A program made the translations under genes and the position numbers. From positions 1,984,001 through 2,048,000 of the forward strand of contig NZ_CP041356.1 in assembly GCF_006965445.1 (NCBI RefSeq): a stretch of 64,000 nucleotides of DNA, in the 5' to 3' direction. A model generated the notes under the pieces. That model was not told the origin of the DNA. It worked only from the letters and a program-made list of their open reading frames with translations, and did no database searches. Shown piece after piece: positions 47,180-54,831 of the stretch; position 1 is the stretch's first letter, and every line of letters starts with the position of its first letter. The DNA comes from Lactococcus protaetiae. GTDB lineage: Bacteria; Bacillota; Bacilli; Lactobacillales; Streptococcaceae.

Positions 47180-48752
47180 CTAATCAAATGGATTTATAAA
47201 AGAGATAAAATTACCTAGGTCTTTTTCTGCCTGCCCATAGTCTATATCAAGGGAAACATTCACATTTACTCCAACCAGTACTGTCAGTCCCAAATCTAAA
47301 TCAGCATTTACATGACCGTTCCCGCTTTCAAACTTAGGCCTCCCTCTGCTCCTGCTCCTGTTGATACTCCCGCTTTTATCCCTGCAGTAGTATAACCTGT
47401 TGTAACATCCCCTCAACTGAGGCCTTCGCTCCAGAAAATGCACTTGCTCCAACATCAAAACCAGTTTCTCCTTTGTCATTAGCAGTAACTCCTAAGCCTG
47501 CATGAGCTTCTGCACTTGCTCCCGCAAAAGCGTCTCCTTTGGCTCCAGCCCCACTTTCAGAGGACCTTCACCTGCTTGTATGTCCACATTTGCTGTTCCC
47601 TCAGCCCCTGCTTTCGCTTCCGCTGTTCCAAAAGCACTGATTCCATATTTTGAAATATCTATTTTACCATCAGCGTTCGCCCAAGCCCCTGCAATCGCTT
47701 CTGCCTTAGCATCCCCTTGTAATGAAAGAATATCTTTACCTACAATAAAACCACCACTTGCTCCAGCTTTTACACCAAGTAAAGCGTTGGCATTAGCTGA
47801 AACCTCAAGTCCGTTTTTTCCTAGCTGAGATTTAACATCAGCAGCAGCCTGGGCTCCTGCAAAAGCATGTCCTTCCCATTAAACTTAATCCCAGCAATTT
47901 CAAAATTTCCTTGTGTTTTTAAATTAGCTAAGTATGCACTCGCCTCCGCGCTACCATCACAATGAAGCTGACCAGCATTGTCAACCCATAAAGCTCCAGA
48001 AGCAAATAATTTATACCCCATTGTAGTTTGATCTTTGCTAGACATACCTGCGCTAATAGCATTATACTCTTCTGATTTTAAGCTACTAAACCAAGAAGTG
48101 TCTGTTCCCGCAGGTAGAGTATAACTTCCATTTTTGGTATTTACTACGGTTGCTTTTAACACACTTACGCTTTGCATTACAATCTTCAAGTTATTCAAAT
48201 CATCATTAAATAAGCCATTTACCGCAGAGTTAAATTCATGAAGTTTTTGGAGTTTCTGATTGATTTTATCTATATCTTGTTGAAGACTGTCTGAATAATG
48301 CTCCAAGTTTTGTGCCGCATCATTGAGCATCGGTCCTACAATCGGAAGAGAGAGGCCATCTGCCGCAGAGGCGAGTGCTCGAAAGGCACTCGCTGTATTA
48401 TCCGTTGCTGCTTTTATGGCTTGTGTCGAAGTTTTCTTGGCATTGAGTTTGTCTTCATTCAATACGCCCTCACCACTCACTTCGCTATTTGCGCTTTCAT
48501 AACGGCTTAAATGATTTTTTGTATCATCAAAAGCAGAGGAAGCGCGTGTGATGGTCGGAATGATAAGTGCAGAAAACAAATCTTTCCCTGCACTAAAAGC
48601 TGCACCATCCAACAACTTCCCTGCACCAATAGAAGCTGTCAATGTGTGACTAGCACTCACAATATCCTGCACTACCGATTTTGCAATACTTAGATTTGTA
48701 TTCATCCCTCTATCAAATCCTGTGAATCTGAACTCGAATAAATTAGTCCCAT
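47180..48752 (-). CDS. LXG toxin 3 with Gly/Ala-rich C-terminus, frameshifted in this sequence
   Basis: The first about 205 residues form the same LXG domain as toxins 1 and 2 (MGLIYSSSDSQDLIEG at the true start). From about residue 235 on, a long Gly/Ala-rich domain takes over (GASGGFIVGKDIL, AGAWANADGKIDIS, GAKGDAFAGASAEAHAG) and ends VNVNVSLDIDYGQAEKDLG. Five G runs appear one base short (48705-48707, 47871-47872, 47549-47552, 47409-47412, 47321-47323). Restoring them gives one 525-residue frame; the first site is confirmed by direct comparison with the paralogue at 51280. The C-terminal activity is unknown. Confidence 0.75.
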
Positions 48753-48950
48753 GGTAAATTATCCCTTTCTCTTTGAAACTGCTCATGCTGGTCTTCTAAC
48801 TTTTGACTTTCTTGTGAAAAAGCGTAGGTCAGATTTTCTTGTTGCTGCGTGATAAAATTTTTAAGAAATTGAGATTTTCATTATCAACTAAAATCTTCAA
48901 AATCCAAAACTATATCCATCAGCAGAATTTTCTGATTTATTCCTAAAATT
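48753..48950 (-). pseudogene. 3' remnants of a DUF4176 gene and a Lap2-like gene
   Basis: From upstream to downstream on the minus strand there is the end of a DUF4176 gene (NKSENSADG followed by stop) and then the last 45 or so codons of the Lap2-like gene (QFLKNFITQQQENLTYAFSQ). The same junction occurs at 51313-51480. These are scars from recombination that replaced toxin modules. Confidence 0.75.
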
Positions 48951-49022
48951 AAACACCTGTCATGAATAAACAAATAGAAAAAAACTAACTTTCTATTTGC
49001 TATCATAAATATTTAGTCATTA

Positions 49023-49315
49023 TTATTTTAGATTGGAGTTACCTTTTTTCAAATTAGAATTCTTTTCTTTCCATTTCTTATAGAGTACAATAAATCTTTC
49101 TTCTTCTTCATCTTTATACCCTCAAACACTACTTCATCGATGTCTTCATCATTAAAATAATACACTTGTTCAGGGTCTAAGCCATTGGGATATATAGCTC
49201 CGGTATAATCAAAGATTACTTTTTCTTCATTTTGTTCTACCACAGCCCCTCGATTTAAAATCATTATTTTTTGATTTCCTTCTGACAAATAAACAATACT
49301 TCCAATTGGTAACAT
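49023..49315 (-). CDS. DUF4176 protein 3, frameshifted in this sequence
   Basis: This is a small DUF4176-type protein (LPIGSIVYLSEGNQKIMIL, then YFNDEDIDEVVFEG). As read it ends in a basic tail. One extra G at GGG (coding strand of 49119-49121) gives VVFEGYKDEEEERFIVLY, which matches the GY(x)xxE(E/A) pattern of the two other DUF4176 proteins here, and a 97-residue protein. DUF4176 genes commonly accompany LXG toxins; a targeting or chaperone role is an inference. Confidence 0.7.
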
Positions 49316-49317
49316 AA

Positions 49318-49980
49318 TTATTTTTCCTCATTTTCTATAATTTGATATTTTATCCGTTTATCTGAATCTGGGATATAGTTTGAATCATTATAAATATTAA
49401 AAACTGTGATGGATAATGCTAAACAAAATAGCATCACTTTGATATTCGGATAAGAGAAGAAAAAAATCATGAGAAAAAATAATATTTCTACGATTTGTTT
49501 TACTCTTACTTTTATGGAAGAGGTATTCTTTTTATTTACAGCTTTTAAAATAAATGAAGGTTGATTGACTATATCAATTTGTTTCCACTTTTTTATATAC
49601 AAAAAAATAAAATAAGTAATTAACGGTACCCCCACTAGAACAATTAACCCTGATAAAACTTTTCCTTCTGAAAATAAAGCACTAATAACAACCAAATACC
49701 ATAAAAAAGTGACTAGTAAATACAGGCCGGACGGAGAAAATTCGACAGTGAAGAGCGCTCTGGCTGGGTATTTATTTTCCTTTTCCGTAACATCATAAAT
49801 AACCCATTCCTGCTTACTAGAATTTTGGAAAAATACTCTAAACGGAAAATAATTCCTTAAATTGAAGCCATTAAAATAGTCAATAATCCACACTTTCCCA
49901 TCAATCTTCAATAGATAGTAGCGACTATTAATTTTTTTTATATCCTCGATGAGATATTTGTTATATTTTACTTCTACCAT
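49318..49980 (-). CDS. DUF443-like membrane protein, probable immunity to LXG toxin 2
   Basis: The 220-residue protein begins with a hydrophilic segment (YYLLKIDGKVWIIDYF) and has about five membrane helices, the layout of DUF443 tandem five-helix proteins. In Staphylococcus aureus a DUF443 member (TsaI) protects against the membrane-depolarising LXG toxin TspA. It overlaps the toxin 2 gene by 7 bp and lies directly downstream, as expected for an immunity gene. Similarity was judged by eye. Confidence 0.65.
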   Translation of the reverse strand: MVEVKYNKYLIEDIKKINSRYYLLKIDGKVWIIDYFNGFNLRNYFPFRVFFQNSSKQEWVIYDVTEKENKYPARALFTVEFSPSGLYLLVTFLWYLVVISALFSEGKVLSGLIVLVGVPLITYFIFLYIKKWKQIDIVNQPSFILKAVNKKNTSSIKVRVKQIVEILFFLMIFFFSYPNIKVMLFCLALSITVFNIYNDSNYIPDSDKRIKYQIIENEEK

Positions 49981-51322
49981 CCAAAAGCTCCTTTAAAGGA
50001 TTTCAACGGATTACTGAACGCTTTGCCAACATCGTTAATTTTATCTCCTACAAAGTTTATCGCATCCCTCGTTCCCAAAAAATTACTATCATAAGCTGCT
50101 TTAACTCCTATACCGACAGCAACTCCAACTACTACTGCTCCAACTACTGGCGCAGCAACTGTTGCAACGAATCCTGTAGCTGCCGCTCCTACCCCAAGTG
50201 CAATTGCTCCGCCAACAGCAGAACCTACTGTTCCTGCTGCAACTCCAATTGTGGTTGCAACTGCACTATAACTTATTGCTCTTCCTGTATTGTGATATTC
50301 CGCATTATACTCGTTGAAGTTCTCAATAGCTCCTAAAGCAATCAGACCTCTACCACCCCATTTTGCAACATTTCCAATTACGTCACTTGAGGGTTCGAAA
50401 TACCTTTCAGTTTTCCACTCAACCATTTTCTTGGAGCGAAATCATCCGTCGCAAATTTCCCATTAACTCTTGGTTGTAATTTAGCACCCCACGATTTTCC
50501 AATATTTTTCCCTTCTTTAATTACCTTATCAGTAATTTTTTCAAAAACCTTTGCTGAAGATTCATTGAACCACTCTCTGACATCAGAAATTTTTGTTCCA
50601 AACTCCCCTGCTAAATCCTCTAAACGTTCCATATCTTCATTAGTTACCAATTTTGTAAACCAAGACCCATCAGTACCTTTGGGAAGAGTGTAACCACCAG
50701 TCTTGGTATTTATAACTGTGTCACTTAGCAAGGTAACATTTTGAACAATTTGTTTTAAGTTATTTAAATCATCATTAAATAAGCCATTTACCGCAGAGTT
50801 AAATTCATGAAGTTTTTGGAGTTTCTGATTGATTTTATCTATATCCTGTTGAAGACTGTCTGAATAATGCTCCAAGTTTTGTGCCGCATCATTGAGCATC
50901 GGTCCTACAATCGGAAGAGAGATACCATCTGCCGCGGAGGCGAGTGCTCGAAAGGTACTCGCTGTATTATCCGTTGCTACTTTTATGGCTTGTGTCGAAG
51001 TTTTCTTGGCATTGAGTTTGTCTTCATTCAATACGCCCTCACCACTCACTTCGCTATTCGCACTTTCATAACGGCTTAAATGATTTTTTGTATCATCAAA
51101 AGCAGAGGAAGCGCGTGTGATGGTCGGAATGATAAGTGCAGAAAACAAATCTTTCCCTACGCTAAAAGCTACACCATCCAACAACTTCCCTGCACCAATA
51201 GAAGCTGTCAATGTGTGGCTAGCACTCACCATATCTTGCACGGCTACTTTAGCAATACTTAGGTTTGTATTCATCCCCTCTATCAAATTCTGTGAATCTG
51301 AACTCGAATAAATCAGTCCCAT
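49974..51322 (-). CDS. LXG toxin 2 with glycine-rich membrane C-terminus, frameshifted in this sequence
   Basis: The N-terminal LXG domain (about residues 1-225) differs from toxin 1 at only a few positions. The frame breaks at GGG of the plus strand (50391-50393): one extra base gives ISNPSSDVIGNVAKWGG and a 449-residue protein. The C-terminus has a long run of small residues (GAVVVGVAVGIGV, GGAIALGVGAAATG) with GxxxG-like spacing, fitting insertion into membranes. It is secreted by EssC-dependent export if functional and paired with the DUF443-like protein that follows. Confidence 0.8.
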
Positions 51323-51480
51323 GGTAAATTATCCCTTTCTCTTTGAAACTGCTCATGCTGGTCTTCTAACTTTTGACTTTCTTGTGAAAAAGCGTAGGTC
51401 AGATTTTCTTGTTGCTGCGTGATAAAATTTTTAAGAAATTGAGATTTTCATTATCACCTAAAATCTTCAAAATCCAAAAC
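51323..51480 (-). pseudogene. 3' remnant of a Lap2-like gene
   Basis: The last 45 or so codons of the Lap2-like gene (NFLKNFITQQQENLT... to the stop) remain upstream of toxin 2, joined to the end of DUF4176 gene 2. Toxin 2 therefore lacks its own complete Lap1/Lap2 pair and may share those of module 1. Confidence 0.75.
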
Positions 51481-51811
51481 TATACCCATCAGCAGAATTT
51501 TCTGATTTATTCTTAGTTACAAGCCCTTTTTCTATATCTGTGTTTTCTCTCCAGTCCTTTAATGCTGCTAAAATTGTAGCTTCTTCGTCACCAATATACC
51601 CCTTTGCGACGACTTCACGGATATCTTCATTGTTGAAGTAAGCAATTTCATCTGCGTTTATTCCTGTTAATTGAGAAAAAGCGGCATAATCAAAGTAACA
51701 TTTTTCAGTATCTAACTGTACAATAGGCTGTCTAATCCCAATCATTAATGGAATGATTCCCTCTTTTAGATACACAACGCTCCCCAATGGCAAGAGTTCT
51801 TCTTTATTCAT
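51467..51811 (-). CDS. DUF4176 protein 2
   Basis: The 114-residue protein has the DUF4176 pattern LPLGSVVYLKEGIIPLMI...YFNNEDIREVVAKGYIGDEE. It overlaps the DUF443-like gene upstream by 4 bp, so it is translationally coupled to module 1, but it precedes toxin 2. It is one of three DUF4176 copies in the locus, each upstream of an LXG gene. Confidence 0.75.
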   Translation of the reverse strand: MNKEELLPLGSVVYLKEGIIPLMIGIRQPIVQLDTEKCYFDYAAFSQLTGINADEIAYFNNEDIREVVAKGYIGDEEATILAALKDWRENTDIEKGLVTKNKSENSADGYSFGF

Positions 51812-52539
51812 CTGTTTTCTCTTTCTAAAATTTGAATTTCATATGTTGCTGTTTTTCCATCCGAAGCATAATTTCCATTGAATAAAACTAAGTATACCAA
51901 TCCCACAATAAATATGCTAAATAATCTTAGCTGAACAAAAAACGGAAAAACAATCGTGGGTAATACGATGAAGACACTCAATGCTCCATAAGCTATTATT
52001 TTCATTCTCATTTCTGTTCCCTCAATCCCCGCCTTAGTGGTACCTAGTGGAATATCGGTAATGAATTGTCCAAATAACCTTAAGTCCCCTCCCATTTTTT
52101 TAATATTTTGTTGCAAAAATAATTTTCTTATATATGCGAGATATAGAAAACTAAAAAGTATAACCAGCCAAAGTAAAATAATATTTAGTATTCCTATTAA
52201 CCAATTTATTGAATCATTGAACGAGCCAAAAAATATCCCTGAGGGCATAAATTTGTATAGCAAGGTTCCAAGTGGCATACCAACAAATACCCAATTGAAA
52301 GATACTTTTCTGGACTTTCTTGATTTTTCCAATATATATTTCTTCAAGTTTACATCAGCTTGATAGACCTTTCTTGGAAATCGATTACGAAAAAGAAAAC
52401 TATTTTGCTTTACCAAAAATTCCTCATCTTTACTAACAAGTAATAACCATCCTTTAGCTGCTTTTTCTGAATTAAATGAAACTTGGTACATTTGTCCTTC
52501 AATAATAGTTGTTTTATTTTTATCCAAAGACACCTCCAA
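51808..52539 (-). CDS. DUF443-like membrane protein, probable immunity to LXG toxin 1
   Basis: The 243-residue protein has a hydrophilic start and about four to five membrane helices with two paired hydrophobic blocks. It shares the end pattern (NGNYASDGKTATYEIQ) with the protein at 49318 (DSNYIPDSDKRIKYQI), so the two are homologues. It overlaps the toxin 1 gene by 20 bp. The position and DUF443-like architecture suggest that it protects the producing membrane from toxin 1. Confidence 0.68.
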   Translation of the reverse strand: MEVSLDKNKTTIIEGQMYQVSFNSEKAAKGWLLLVSKDEEFLVKQNSFLFRNRFPRKVYQADVNLKKYILEKSRKSRKVSFNWVFVGMPLGTLLYKFMPSGIFFGSFNDSINWLIGILNIILLWLVILFSFLYLAYIRKLFLQQNIKKMGGDLRLFGQFITDIPLGTTKAGIEGTEMRMKIIAYGALSVFIVLPTIVFPFFVQLRLFSIFIVGLVYLVLFNGNYASDGKTATYEIQILERENR

Positions 52540-53788
52540 AGAAGCTACTTACTCCTTTCGCAACATGATTCCAACCTGAAACTACTGCATTCCCAACATT
52601 ATCTTCAAACTTTTTCACCCCAGAAAAATGATCTCGTAAAGTATCATTAAGCATACTAACACCAACACCTATTGCGATTGTTCCTACAATGCCCAACCCT
52701 ATCGGATTACTTATTAAGCCCACAGTAACAAGGGCTGATGATCCCAACTCAATAGCACCTCCAATGCTTGCAACTGTAACAGTTGTTGTAATTTCTTTTC
52801 CCCAAGCTTCTTGGGCGGAATCTCCTGTTGCCATATCGATACCAACTCCAGCCACCAGACCAAACGTTCCAGTAACTGCTTTTCCTCCGTACTTGGCTAG
52901 GCTCTTTGCCGAATCTTCTGCTCCAGTCATGGCTGCCTTAGTAGCTCCTGGTATCTTCCCAAGTATTTTTCCATCAGCAGTTGTTATGGAGTAGCGACTA
53001 TCAAATATATCTGCTGCTTTACCAGCTCCATAGGCTGCTCCCTTTTCCATAATCTTTTCTTCAGCTTTTTTATTTATTCCTTCTATTATAGAAGTTTGAA
53101 CACTAGTGGTAGCCAATTTTGTAAACCAAGACCCATCAGTACCTTTGGGAAGAGTGTAACCACCAGTCTTGGTATTTATAACTGTGTCACTTAGCAAGGT
53201 AACATTTTGAACAATTTGTTTTAAGTTATTTAAATCATCATTAAATAAGCCATTTACCGCAGAGTTAAATTCATGAAGTTTTTGGAGTTTCTGATTGATT
53301 TTATCTATATCCTGTTGAAGACTGTCTGAATAATGCTCCAAGTTTTGTGCCGCATCATTGAGCATCGGTCCTACAATCGGAAGAGAGATACCATCTGCCG
53401 CGGAGGCGAGTGCTCGAAAGGTACTCGCTGTATTATCCGTTGCTACTTTTATGGCTTGTGTCGAAGTTTTCTTGGCATTGAGTTTGTCTTCATTCAATAC
53501 GCCCTCACCACTCACTTCGCTATTCGCACTTTCATAACGGCTTAAATGATTTTTTGTATCATCAAAAGCAGAGGAAGCGCGTGTGATGGTCGGAATGATA
53601 AGTGCAGAAAACAAATCTTTCCCTGCGCTAAAAGCTGCACCATCCAACAACTTCCCTGCACCAATAGAAGCTGTCAATGTGTGGCTAGCACTCACCATAT
53701 CTTGCACTGCTGCTTTAGCAATACTTAGGTTTGTATTCATCCCCTCTATCAAATTCTGTGAATCTGAACTCGAATAAATCAGTCCCAT
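52520..53788 (-). CDS. LXG toxin 1 with glycine-rich membrane C-terminus
   Basis: The 422-residue protein is complete. It has an LXG domain (about residues 1-225), a linker, and a C-terminal region of alternating small and hydrophobic residues (GLVAGVGIDMATG, IGGAIELGSSALVTVG, GIVGTIAIGVGVSML) like the glycine-zipper toxins TelE and TspA that form membrane lesions. It overlaps the Lap2-like gene by 10 bp and the immunity gene by 20 bp. It should be exported by the T7SSb machine with Lap1/Lap2 partners. Confidence 0.87.
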   Translation of the reverse strand: MGLIYSSSDSQNLIEGMNTNLSIAKAAVQDMVSASHTLTASIGAGKLLDGAAFSAGKDLFSALIIPTITRASSAFDDTKNHLSRYESANSEVSGEGVLNEDKLNAKKTSTQAIKVATDNTASTFRALASAADGISLPIVGPMLNDAAQNLEHYSDSLQQDIDKINQKLQKLHEFNSAVNGLFNDDLNNLKQIVQNVTLLSDTVINTKTGGYTLPKGTDGSWFTKLATTSVQTSIIEGINKKAEEKIMEKGAAYGAGKAADIFDSRYSITTADGKILGKIPGATKAAMTGAEDSAKSLAKYGGKAVTGTFGLVAGVGIDMATGDSAQEAWGKEITTTVTVASIGGAIELGSSALVTVGLISNPIGLGIVGTIAIGVGVSMLNDTLRDHFSGVKKFEDNVGNAVVSGWNHVAKGVSSFFGGVFG

Positions 53789-54141
53789 GGTAAATTATCC
53801 CTTTCTCTTTGAAACTGCTCATGCTGGTCTTCTAACTTTTGACTTTCTTGTGAAAAAGCGTAGGTCAGATTTTCTTGTTGCTGCGTGATAAAATTTTTAA
53901 GAAATTGAGATTTTCCCTGATTTTCTTCAAAATCCCACTGAGCTGAAAAACTCCCAGACTTCATCATTTCACTGTCAATTTCCAACAGGTTTCGAAATTC
54001 TTTTTCTGTTGTTTGTTCAAAATTTTCTAAAGTATTTTTAAGTTGAAATTGTTGAGCTTTCAAATCATCTAATGTTCGCTCTGTTTGAAGAATTTTTTGG
54101 TTATATTCATAACGCGCATCGGCACTTTTATCTTTTACCAT
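53779..54141 (-). CDS. Lap2-like LXG partner (DUF3958-like)
   Basis: The 120-residue protein is alpha-helical and rich in Glu, Gln and Lys, with two long coiled helices (LQTERTLDDLKAQQFQLKNT and a C-terminal QESQKLEDQHEQFQ). By size, position and pattern it corresponds to Lap2 proteins that pair with an LXG domain and Lap1 to form the export signal. This is the only full-length copy; three truncated copies exist nearby. Confidence 0.75.
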   Translation of the reverse strand: MVKDKSADARYEYNQKILQTERTLDDLKAQQFQLKNTLENFEQTTEKEFRNLLEIDSEMMKSGSFSAQWDFEENQGKSQFLKNFITQQQENLTYAFSQESQKLEDQHEQFQRERDNLPWD

Positions 54142-54148
54142 TTTTCTC

Positions 54149-54415
54149 TCACTTCTTCTTAAAAATCGCTTGGTCTGCTGCGTCCATTTCCTCCCTGACA
54201 GCAGCGAGCTGTTTAAATTTCCCTGCCTGCATCTTCACGCAGTTCATCAGTTTTTCCAAATCTCCTAACATTTGATTGGCGACGTTCTTTCCCGCACTCA
54301 TTCCTGAGATATTACTTTGGCTGAAATGAATCGTTTGTTTACTGCTAATGTTAACCGCTTCTACGCCTGATGTAGCTGCCTGTGCTGCTCCCGAATCCGA
54401 ACTTACTCTTGCCAT
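54149..54415 (-). CDS. Lap1-like LXG partner (DUF3130/TIGR04197-like)
   Basis: The 88-residue WXG100-like helical hairpin protein has an N-terminal low-complexity segment (ARVSSDSGAAQAATSG) and helices around FSQSNISGMSAGKNVANQML, typical of the DUF3130 family that targets LXG toxins to T7SSb. It precedes lap2 by 7 bp. A truncated second copy is at 45321. Confidence 0.78.
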   Translation of the reverse strand: MARVSSDSGAAQAATSGVEAVNISSKQTIHFSQSNISGMSAGKNVANQMLGDLEKLMNCVKMQAGKFKQLAAVREEMDAADQAIFKKK

Positions 54416-54426
54416 GTTTTTTTCTC

Positions 54427-54831
54427 CTATCCTCTAAATTTATAAAATGGGTCATCATCCAGTAACTCTACTAACTCTTCTTGAGTTTGTGGAACTGATA
54501 TCTTAAAACTCTCATCTTCGACCGTTTTTACTGCTGTTTTTTGGGGTACAATACCTTTTTCTATCATATCTATTAAGCCATCCAAGAATGCTTGGTCAGC
54601 TTCACTTGAATATCCCTTAAACACCACTTTTTGTATTTGTTCAGCCTCAATGGAATAAACAAGTGTATTGGGTGTATCTCCCTCTGGATAGGGAGCTACT
54701 CGGTAACGATCTCTGAGCGATTCCTTTTCTTTTTTAATTGCCCTTGCAACAATAATATGTGGCTTAGATTCTTCTTTTATTTCTACAATAGACCCCAACG
54801 GGAGAAGTCTTACCTCATGTTCCGTCATCAA
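54427..54831 (-). CDS. DUF4176 protein 1
   Basis: The 134-residue protein has the motif [24 protein letters not shown], a central [13 protein letters not shown] segment and [19 protein letters not shown], matching DUF4176. It overlaps the essC stop by 4 bp, so it is coupled to the secretion machine. It has a longer C-terminal tail than the other two copies. The role is not established. Confidence 0.75.
   Translation of the reverse strand: MMTEHEVRLLPLGSIVEIKEESKPHIIVARAIKKEKESLRDRYRVAPYPEGDTPNTLVYSIEAEQIQKVVFKGYSSEADQAFLDGLIDMIEKGIVPQKTAVKTVEDESFKISVPQTQEELVELLDDDPFYKFRG

Noticed and set aside
47502-47828. 108-residue plus-strand frame rich in Ala, Pro and Ser
   Set aside because: It is the complement of the Gly/Ala-rich toxin 3 domain, whose composition keeps the opposite strand open.
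48298-48693. Plus-strand frames repeated at 50867 and 53333
   Set aside because: They recur only because the LXG domain beneath them is duplicated; they have no gene-like features.
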